Shown here: piece by piece, positions 6,779-11,933 of the stretch
Layout of the letters: every line of letters starts with the position of its first letter
Numbering within the stretch: position 1 is the first letter of the stretch
Source: an uncultured Clostridia bacterium
GTDB taxonomy: Bacteria; Bacillota; Clostridia; Oscillospirales; Acutalibacteraceae
Direction: 5' to 3'
Length of the DNA: 11,933 nt
Assembly (NCBI GenBank): GCA_944382025.1
Contig: CALWMQ010000130.1
Coordinates: 1 to 11,933, forward strand
The notes under the pieces: generated by a model
Databases searched by the model: none
Seen by the model: the letters and a program-made list of their open reading frames with translations, nothing else
Told to the model about the DNA's origin: nothing
Position numbers and translations under genes: made by a program

Positions 6779-6900
6779 GCGGGAAACAGGGAGCGGGGAT
6801 GAGCGCCGGGGTCAATCCCGGCAGCCGCCAGGGCGTCACGGGGGCGGTTTGGGGGGATCGGAAGGGGAGGGGTGGCCAAAGGGCAGCGCTCCCGGCAAGC
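6779..6900 (+). repeat. Dispersed ~120-bp structured repeat, copy B, beside the MATE stop
   Basis: This is the second copy of the element found in tetR, in opposite orientation and 122 bp long. It keeps hairpin GCCGGG/CCCGGC (6805-6810, 6817-6822). It keeps GCCGCC/GGCGTC (6824-6829, 6832-6837) with one mismatched pair, and a weaker GGG/CCC (6881-6883, 6891-6893). Its right edge lies 4 bp from the MATE stop codon, so it would be in the 3' part of the MATE transcript if that runs to the terminator at 6573-6619. No coding function is apparent. Confidence 0.8.
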
Positions 6901-6904
6901 CCAT

Positions 6905-8242
6905 TTAATAATGATATATCGGCCTCAGTCTGATCAAGTAGAAAAGGGACACAGCAAAGGCCAGGGCTTCCGCTATGGGGACCGCTAACCAGATGCCGTC
7001 CAGATCCCAGATCAGGGGTAAAAGCAGCAGGCAGGCTACCAGGAAAACAAGGGTGCGCAAAAAGGAGAGGATAGCGGACACTTTCCCGTTAGAAAACGCG
7101 GTAAACAAAGCGGAGGCAAAAATATTGACGCCGGTAAATAAGAAGCTGAAGGCGAACATGAAAAAGCCGTGTTTGGCCATGGGGAAGGTCTGGCTTTCCG
7201 CCGAGGTAAAGACCCGAATAACGGTTTCAGAAAAGCCCTGGGCAATCAGAAAGATGGCGGCGGAAGCAATGGCTACGGTACGGATGCTGATCCGGAACAC
7301 TTTTTTCAGCTGGGGGATGTTCTGGCTTCCGTAATTATAGCTGAAGACCGGCGCGACGCCGGTGGAAAAGCCAATAAATACCGAAGTCATCAGGAACTGG
7401 GCATACAGTACAATGGTAATAGCGGCAACACCGGATTCGCCGGCATACTTCAGCATGAGAAGATTAAACAGGGCGGTGGTAATGGCAATAGCCAGATTAT
7501 TCACCATTTCAGAAGAGCCGTTGGCACAGCTGTACAGCAGTACCTTCGCGCGGAATACGGGTTTTATCAGATACAGTGATCCATGGCGGTTGAGGATAAA
7601 ATAGGCCAATCCAAACAAAGCGGGAATGGAATACCCAATGGCCGTCGCCAAAGCCGCGCCGGATACGCCCCAGCCCCAGACGCCTATAAAGAGGTAATCC
7701 AGGACAATATTCGCAATACCGCCGGCGATGGTGGTTACCAGGCCAAGGTAGGGTTTGCCGGCTGTGACAAAGAAGTTCTGAAACAGCATTTGAAAGACGG
7801 ATAAGGGGGCGGACACGATCAGGACCAGTAAATAATCATAGCAGTATGGATACAATACGGGGGTAGCGCCCAGCAGACGGATCAAAGGTTTGATAAACAG
7901 CAGTCCAAACGTGGTAAAGCAGAGGCCCAGTATCAGGCCGGACAGAATGATCAGCGAGAAATTTTCTTTAGCTTCCTGCCATCTTCCTTCGCCCATGTTC
8001 CGGGCGATGATAGCGTTGCCGCCGGTGGCCAGCATAATGGAGACCGCAATGACAATGCTGGGAATGGGATACACAATATTTAAGGCGGACAGAGCGTTTT
8101 CACCAACATAATTTGCCACAAACACGCCGTCTACCATCTGATATAAGGACATGAATACCAGCATGATGACGGTTGGGGCGGTAAATTGACATAAGGATAA
8201 CCCATGAAACTCCCGTGCCAGCCGGTTGTTTGAGTGGTCCAT
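6905..8242 (-). CDS. MATE family multidrug efflux transporter
   Basis: MATE proteins export cationic drugs and metabolites in exchange for Na+ or H+. The 445 residues show about 12 hydrophobic helices arranged in two similar halves, the usual size for the family. The N-terminal stretch SLYQMVDGVFVANYVGENALSALNIVYPI (split across residues 32-60) is a MATE hallmark of helices 1 and 2. GGIANIVLDYLFIG (174-187) followed by GVSGAALATAIGY (192-204) is the matching motif near helices 5 and 6. The resemblance is closest to the MepA/NorM-like group in Bacillota, but the exact subfamily and drugs cannot be told. ATG at 8242 is preceded by AAAGGA with 9-nt spacing. The gene is divergent from a MerR/GyrI-type regulator gene and has a MerR-type promoter upstream (8478-8508), so its expression is probably drug-inducible. 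The predicted leader is about 230 nt, which is long. Confidence 0.92.
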   Translation of the reverse strand: MDHSNNRLAREFHGLSLCQFTAPTVIMLVFMSLYQMVDGVFVANYVGENALSALNIVYPIPSIVIAVSIMLATGGNAIIARNMGEGRWQEAKENFSLIILSGLILGLCFTTFGLLFIKPLIRLLGATPVLYPYCYDYLLVLIVSAPLSVFQMLFQNFFVTAGKPYLGLVTTIAGGIANIVLDYLFIGVWGWGVSGAALATAIGYSIPALFGLAYFILNRHGSLYLIKPVFRAKVLLYSCANGSSEMVNNLAIAITTALFNLLMLKYAGESGVAAITIVLYAQFLMTSVFIGFSTGVAPVFSYNYGSQNIPQLKKVFRISIRTVAIASAAIFLIAQGFSETVIRVFTSAESQTFPMAKHGFFMFAFSFLFTGVNIFASALFTAFSNGKVSAILSFLRTLVFLVACLLLLPLIWDLDGIWLAVPIAEALAFAVSLFYLIRLRPIYHY

Positions 8243-8477
8243 AGATACGCATCCTTTTTGATTGAAAATAGGGGTGTGGGGTTTCAGAAAAACAGAGCAG
8301 GCATAGGGGAGATTTGGTGTCCGCTGTACCGTTACGGCGCCGATTCTCCGCGTCCGGGGTATCCTGTTGGATATAGAACGTAGATTTTAGGAATGGGAAC
8401 CGCTGACTGCCCCTCCCATAGCGCGGCCGGGCATTTTACATTGTTTCGCAGCCGGCTCTTGTTCAACTGCCATGAGT
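8243..8477 (-). other. Long untranslated leader of the MATE gene
   Basis: If transcription starts about 7 nt past the -10 box at 8478, a leader of about 230 nt precedes the MATE start codon. It holds GC-rich inverted repeats (GCCGG near 8425-8430 with CCGGC near 8452-8456). I found no riboswitch core and no convincing leader peptide with a ribosome site. A later, unseen promoter closer to the gene is also possible. Confidence 0.35.
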
Positions 8478-8487
8478 ATGATAAACT
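8459..8487 (+). promoter_or_regulatory. Weak promoter of the merR-type regulator gene
   Basis: A -35-like TTGTTC (8459-8464) and a -10-like TAAACT (8482-8487) are 17 bp apart on the plus strand. The match is only partial. The -10 box overlaps the regulator's dyad at 8485-8505, so binding would also control the regulator's own gene, as is common for MerR proteins. Confidence 0.4.
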
Positions 8488-8508
8488 ATACAGTAACTGT
8501 ACAGTCAA
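8478..8508 (-). promoter_or_regulatory. MerR-type promoter and operator for the MATE gene
   Basis: On the minus strand, -35 TTGACT (8503-8508) and -10 TATCAT (8478-8483) are separated by 19 bp, longer than the usual 17. This long spacer is the signature of MerR-family promoters, where the activator untwists DNA to realign the boxes. A dyad fills the spacer: ACTATACAGT (8485-8494), one central A, then ACTGTACAGT (8496-8505), with 9 of 10 pairs matching. The site lies 17 bp upstream of the regulator gene. Confidence 0.8.
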
Positions 8509-8521
8509 GAGGGGGATCGGT

Positions 8522-9349
8522 ATGTCACGGAATACAAACCGGTTGTTCACCATTGGCCAATTTGCCGACCTGCATCAGATCAATAAGAAAACCTTAATGT
8601 GGTATGATGAAATCGGTTTGTTTAAACCGGCGGTCATCCGTGAAAATGGGTATCGGTATTACGCCTACTGGCAGTGTTCGATGTTGGAAACCATTTTAAT
8701 GTTGAGAGAATTAAGCGTATCGGTTCCTGAAATCAAAACCTTTATGGAACATCGGTCACCTGCCGCTCTGCATCGTATTTTCACAGAGAAATCAGCTGAA
8801 ATCGACAAGACTGTAGAGCATTTATCGCAAATACAAAAAGCCCTGCTCCAGCAAAAGAAAGGGCTACAGGATTTGCAGGCGATTGATTTGTCGTCCATCA
8901 GCATCCGTACTCAAAAAGCGCAAAAGCTGGTGGTATTAAAAACGGCGAAAGGCATCCCTCCGGAAAAAGAAGCGGAAATGATGCTGAATGAAGCGCATCG
9001 CCATAAATCCTATCGGATGTACGGTATATTGTATGGTTCAATGATTCCGGTTGCCAGCCTGTACCGTCAGGATTTTAATGACTATCAGGCGATTTTTTTA
9101 CGGGTTCCCCAAATAGACCGGGAAGCGGATATTCATATCCAGCCTGCGGGGAACTATTTATGCGCGTATTGCCAAGGAAGCTGGGAAAAGCTTCCGGAAA
9201 AGTATGAGGAAATTTTGGGATATGCGTCTGATCATCATATACAGTTATGGGATTATGCGTATGAAACGGGGATCAATGAAACAGTGATGGATTCTATAGA
9301 CGAATATATTACCCGAATAGAGATTCCTATTCAAAGGGACCAGGCATGA
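8522..9349 (+). CDS. MerR-family regulator with GyrI-like effector domain
   Basis: The protein has 275 residues. An N-terminal winged HTH lies at 8-76 (LFTIGQFADLHQINKKTLMWYDEIGLFKP, given in two parts: 8-26 and 27-36, then NGYRYYAYWQ). A predicted dimerising coiled coil lies at about 77-120. The C-terminal domain of about 150 residues ends with PAGNYLCAYCQGSWEKL and a helix, as in GyrI/BmrR-type drug-binding domains. Such regulators sense lipophilic cations and switch on efflux genes. ATG at 8522 has AGAGGGGG 6 nt upstream; an in-frame extension to 8393 lacks family similarity and would run through the operator, so it was not chosen. The stop is TGA. Its likely target is the divergent MATE gene, through the dyad at 8485-8505. 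The gene is clearly more A+T-rich than its neighbours, which may mean that it was acquired recently. Confidence 0.9.
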   Translation: MSRNTNRLFTIGQFADLHQINKKTLMWYDEIGLFKPAVIRENGYRYYAYWQCSMLETILMLRELSVSVPEIKTFMEHRSPAALHRIFTEKSAEIDKTVEHLSQIQKALLQQKKGLQDLQAIDLSSISIRTQKAQKLVVLKTAKGIPPEKEAEMMLNEAHRHKSYRMYGILYGSMIPVASLYRQDFNDYQAIFLRVPQIDREADIHIQPAGNYLCAYCQGSWEKLPEKYEEILGYASDHHIQLWDYAYETGINETVMDSIDEYITRIEIPIQRDQA

Positions 9350-9487
9350 AAAATACAAAGATGCATAATATTAAATAAATATACTAAAAGTATAAATTTA
9401 AGCGGCGAAAAAGGTGGTGTTTTGGATGGGCTGGTTTTATATAGGACGGCTGCATGCCTGTGGGCAATCAGGAGAAAAGACGTGAAT

Positions 9488-9521
9488 AAAGAGGCCTCGT
9501 TCCAAAGAACGAGGCCTCTTT
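9488..9521. terminator. Two-way intrinsic terminator between merR and tRNA-Thr
   Basis: An 11-bp GC-rich core, GAGGCCTCGTT (9491-9501) with AACGAGGCCTC (9508-9518), has a 6-nt loop and is extended by AAA/TTT pairs to 14 bp. Five T follow on the plus strand, and an A run upstream gives a U tract on the minus strand. It serves the regulator gene on the left and the tRNA gene on the right. Confidence 0.9.
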
Positions 9522-9526
9522 TTGTT

Positions 9527-9601
9527 TGGAGCTACTGGTCAGAATCGAACTGACAACCTGCGCATTACGAATGCGCTGCTCTGCCATTGAGCCACAGTAG
9601 C
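9527..9601 (-). tRNA. tRNA-Thr (anticodon CGT)
   Basis: The 75-nt gene folds as a full cloverleaf on the minus strand. The acceptor stem is GCTACTG with CAGTAGC, followed by a T discriminator and an encoded CCA. The D stem is GCTC/GAGC. The anticodon stem GCGCA/TGCGC encloses the loop TTCGTAA, with anticodon CGT (plus-strand 9567-9569), reading ACG. The T arm holds GTTCGATTC. It stands alone with its own promoter and terminator. Confidence 0.97.
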
Positions 9602-9687
9602 ATATAGGGAAGAAAAATAGGAAGGCAAGAGCCATGGGGAGAAAACAGGGATTGGCGAAAAAAGAAGCGTACCAATCAACGAGCAAT

Positions 9688-9717
9688 ATTATAGCAGGAT
9701 ACCCGGTGATTCGTCAA
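9688..9717 (-). promoter_or_regulatory. Strong promoter of tRNA-Thr
   Basis: On the minus strand a -35 box TTGACG (9712-9717) and a perfect -10 box TATAAT (9688-9693) are separated by 18 bp. The predicted start near 9681 leaves about 80 nt of 5' leader to be removed by RNase P. This promoter cuts through a small plus-strand open frame (9634-9870), which argues against that frame being a gene. Confidence 0.8.
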
Positions 9718-10052
9718 GGGTTCCGGATGGTTTATTTTGTTTTTATTTTACGGGAAGGGCAACGTTGTGAGACAGGCGGGGAAACGGCGTTTTCCCGCTT
9801 AAGGAGGATAAGGAGATATGATGTCCATAGCCGGAGAGGTGTCGGTATAAACCGGCGCAAATCGGAATAGACGGGAACCAAAAGAGAGAAATCTAATCTC
9901 AGCTTTTCCCTCTATTGGCTTGACACAGCTTCTCTATGATGTATGGATCCGGCATATGGAAAGCGCAAGTAAGTCCAGAATATTTTCAGAACTTGTACTA
10001 AAGAGAGAGAATGCATAGGCGAAAAATGATATAAAAAAGCCAAACCATGATA
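9718..10052. other. Gene-free stretch upstream of the secreted-protein gene
   Basis: I see no credible gene here. A TTGACA occurs at 9920-9925 on the plus strand, but no good -10 box lies at the right distance. There are A-rich runs and weak inverted repeats only. Confidence 0.45.
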
Positions 10053-10081
10053 TCGACGCACACAAAGTCGTATGGTATAAT
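10053..10081 (+). promoter_or_regulatory. Extended -10 promoter of the secreted-protein gene
   Basis: A perfect TATAAT (10076-10081) is preceded by TGG, making an extended -10 element. A -35-like TCGACG (10053-10058) lies 17 bp upstream. The leader to the GTG start would be about 28 nt. Confidence 0.7.
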
Positions 10082-10115
10082 TGACTCGAAAAAATTTAGA
10101 ACAGGGGTGTGAGTT

Positions 10116-11933
10116 GTGAAAAATGACAAACGCAGATGGGTCGGCTTTGTGGCATGCCTGACGTTGCTGGTCGGGTGTCTGCTTGTGCCGGGTATGACGC
10201 CAAATGTCCGCGCGCAGACGCTGTCTGAAGAGCTGGGCGGCGATTGGGACTGTATCTGGAATGCCTATAATGAGACGATACCCAGCAGTGAATTTGTCAA
10301 GGTGGTTGCGGACGAGCATCATTCCGGGGAATATTCATTACGGATTGGGCATCCCACCTCCGATACCAATCTGACCATCCAACGCGTTCTGGATGTGGGA
10401 ACAGGCGCCTATGAGTACAACGCCTATGTGAAAGCGATTGGTGAACTGGGGGCGGAAACCGCCATCTACATCAAGAACGGCCCCGCTGCTGTCGGACCCC
10501 AACAGAAAGCATATTCGTTGGCAGGGACGGCCAATGCTGACGACTGGGCCTTTATCCAGAATATCGGCAATACTACCGATATGTGGGTAGAAGAAGGACT
10601 GCTGGCGATTGATATCGCAGTGGTATGCCCGGCTGGATCTTATCTGTATGTGGATGACCTGAATGTATATGCCAGTGACAGCGGACAGGTTTCCAAAGGG
10701 GTTACCCTACTGAACAATGGTTCCTTTGAAAAATGGGATTGCAGTTCCAACGAAGGGGAATTGGATGCCAGTAAGTATTACACTGTGGTAGACAATACGG
10801 CCAAATCCGGCGCCAAGAGCCTGCGGATTGGTCATCCGACCTCCAATACCAATATCACGCTGGAACTGCTGGTACCTCTTCCCGGTACAGAGCGGCGCGC
10901 GGAATATTCTACTTGGATAAAGGTGGACGGTACACTCCGCAGCGGTTCGGCCATTTATATCCGGGACGGGAAAAACGGTACAGGCGTGAGCGGGATTAAG
11001 GGATATGATCTGACCGGCGTGCCTGAGGGCGAATGGACATATCTGCCGAACAGCGATCATGACGGTCAGGCCACGGAGCTCTTTGCCGGTACAGGTATGA
11101 TTGCCATCAATATCGTGGTGAGTTGTGACGCTGGCAACTATGTGTACATCGACGATTTCATTGTGAAAAAAATGTATGTGGATCCTGCTGTGAACCTGAT
11201 AAACGACAGCAGTTTTGAGTACACAGCCCTCGGCGATCCTGCCACTGGGGATGGAGACGGCGACGGCGATGGAGACGGTGATGGCGATGGAGACGGTGAT
11301 GGCGATGGCGGGGAGGAAACACTGATTGATGCCGCTATCCCGGATTGGACGGTAGCCTGGAATGAGAAACCGGATGTCCGGTATCACTATCTGACGGAAA
11401 ACGCCTACGAAGGCGAATACGCGATGGTTTTAGTAGGGCAGAATGACAGCATGAACCATACAATCGCCCAACAGGTGAGGGGCCTCATTCCTGGTGAGGA
11501 ATATACTTTCGAAGGAGTATTTAAGAAATCCGGAAGTTTTTCCTATCTGGATGTTATGTTTGGCAGCGATGGAAAACTTTTGCTGAAAGACGAAACGCTG
11601 GATGAATACACCAAAAAAACTGCCACCTTTACCGCCAGCGCCGGGAATATGGAATTTGGTATTTTTGTTGTAGCGCCTAAGGGTGATGCCCTGTGGCTGG
11701 ATAATTTGACCATCTATAAGTCGGATGATCCCGCAAAGACGAATTTGCTGAAGAACGGAGATTTTGAGTCAGTGGAAGCTCCCTCCGGGATACCGGAAAA
11801 GCTGGGCGAGTTGACCAATGGATGGCAAAAGTGGAGCGACAACGGCGATATGTCCCAGATGTTTGTGGCGAAGAACGGGAAAGACAGTACCGGGGCTTTG
11901 GGGATCGTCAACACAACCAAGCAGGCTATGAGT
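10116..11933 (+). CDS. Large secreted multi-module protein with CBM-like domains (3' end outside window)
   Basis: The frame is open for 606 codons to the window edge. It starts at GTG 10116, with AGGGG 8 nt upstream. The N-terminus (KNDKRRW, then a hydrophobic core) is a signal peptide; cleavage after VRA (residue 33) is plausible, but LVGC at 18-21 also resembles a lipobox. Four similar modules follow, at about 36-190, 195-370, 371-545 and 546 onward. Modules 2-4 open with LLNNGSFEKW, LINDSSFEYT and LLKNGDFESV; modules 1-3 close with YLYVDDLNVY, YVYIDDFIVK and LWLDNLTIYK. This opening and closing pair is typical of galactose-binding-like jelly-roll domains such as CBM4/9 (PF02018). Modules 1 and 2 share SLRIGHPTS (residues 74 and 235), a sign of duplication. 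A (Asp-Gly)10 linker lies at 379-398. The protein probably binds polysaccharide or glycans outside the cell; a catalytic domain or anchor, if any, lies beyond the window. Confidence 0.85.
   Translation, partial: MKNDKRRWVGFVACLTLLVGCLLVPGMTPNVRAQTLSEELGGDWDCIWNAYNETIPSSEFVKVVADEHHSGEYSLRIGHPTSDTNLTIQRVLDVGTGAYEYNAYVKAIGELGAETAIYIKNGPAAVGPQQKAYSLAGTANADDWAFIQNIGNTTDMWVEEGLLAIDIAVVCPAGSYLYVDDLNVYASDSGQVSKGVTLLNNGSFEKWDCSSNEGELDASKYYTVVDNTAKSGAKSLRIGHPTSNTNITLELLVPLPGTERRAEYSTWIKVDGTLRSGSAIYIRDGKNGTGVSGIKGYDLTGVPEGEWTYLPNSDHDGQATELFAGTGMIAINIVVSCDAGNYVYIDDFIVKKMYVDPAVNLINDSSFEYTALGDPATGDGDGDGDGDGDGDGDGDGDGGEETLIDAAIPDWTVAWNEKPDVRYHYLTENAYEGEYAMVLVGQNDSMNHTIAQQVRGLIPGEEYTFEGVFKKSGSFSYLDVMFGSDGKLLLKDETLDEYTKKTATFTASAGNMEFGIFVVAPKGDALWLDNLTIYKSDDPAKTNLLKNGDFESVEAPSGIPEKLGELTNGWQKWSDNGDMSQMFVAKNGKDSTGALGIVNTTKQAMS
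11250..11309 (+). repeat. 18-nt tandem repeat coding an Asp-Gly linker
   Basis: The unit GATGGAGACGGTGATGGC is present twice perfectly (11268-11285, 11286-11303). A third copy with two silent differences precedes it (11250-11267), and a 6-nt partial unit follows it. Because 18 is a multiple of three, gain or loss of units keeps the frame and only changes the length of the acidic, flexible linker. Confidence 0.9.

Noticed and set aside
6394..6879. Minus-strand frame of 161 codons covering the ABC 3' end and repeat copy B
   Set aside because: It crosses the terminator and the ABC coding end; its first part is just the translation of the repeat and it lacks a ribosome site.
9634..9870. Small plus-strand frame of 78 codons after the tRNA gene
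   Set aside because: No good ribosome site, no family resemblance, and the strong tRNA promoter on the other strand lies inside it.
11250..11309. CRISPR array
   Set aside because: The units are only 18 nt, directly adjacent without spacers, and sit in frame within a coding gene.
10707..11387. Minus-strand open frame of 226 codons opposite the secreted protein
   Set aside because: The plus frame is open over 606 codons with signal peptide and repeated modules. The minus frame owes its repetitive Ile/Val/Ser run to the Asp-Gly repeat.

Overview
The window looks like chromosomal DNA of a GC-rich member of the Clostridia (Bacillota), possibly a gut-type Oscillospirales or Ruminococcaceae-like bacterium. 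This is inferred from the Shine-Dalgarno sites (AAAGGAG, AAAGGA), the sigma-A style promoters, the mix of ATG, GTG and TTG starts, the protein families, and a tRNA gene with encoded CCA. No single gene fixes the species.

Left part (1-3060): the 3' end of a cation:proton antiporter gene is followed by a gene-free stretch rich in hairpins. Then come two minus-strand genes, each with its own good promoter: mnmA (tRNA 2-thiouridylase) and cysK (cysteine synthase). They share a sulfur theme, because CysK makes cysteine and cysteine sulfur is what MnmA finally places on tRNA U34.

Middle (3060-6900): a TetR-type regulator gene lies directly upstream of, and overlaps, a large fused ABC ATPase/permease of the MacB/FtsX type. 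The tetR gene carries two lesions. One is a 129-nt in-frame insertion inside the helix-turn-helix region; the other is an in-frame TGA that cuts off the C-terminal third. The insertion consists almost entirely of a ~120-bp sequence that occurs a second time, in opposite orientation and about 84% identical by hand alignment, at 6779-6900 between the ABC transporter and the next gene. This dispersed structured repeat is the most unusual thing in the window.

Right part (6905-9601): a MATE multidrug efflux gene (minus) and a MerR/GyrI-type regulator gene (plus) are divergent. Between them is a textbook MerR-family promoter for the efflux gene: a 19-bp spacer holding a near-perfect dyad. The regulator gene is visibly more A+T-rich than the rest. 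A strong two-way terminator separates it from a minus-strand tRNA-Thr(CGT) gene with its own promoter.

Right end (9602-11933): about 500 bp of gene-free DNA leads into a long secreted protein that is open to the window edge (606 codons seen). It is built of tandem jelly-roll modules resembling carbohydrate-binding domains, with an Asp-Gly repeat linker coded by an 18-nt tandem repeat.
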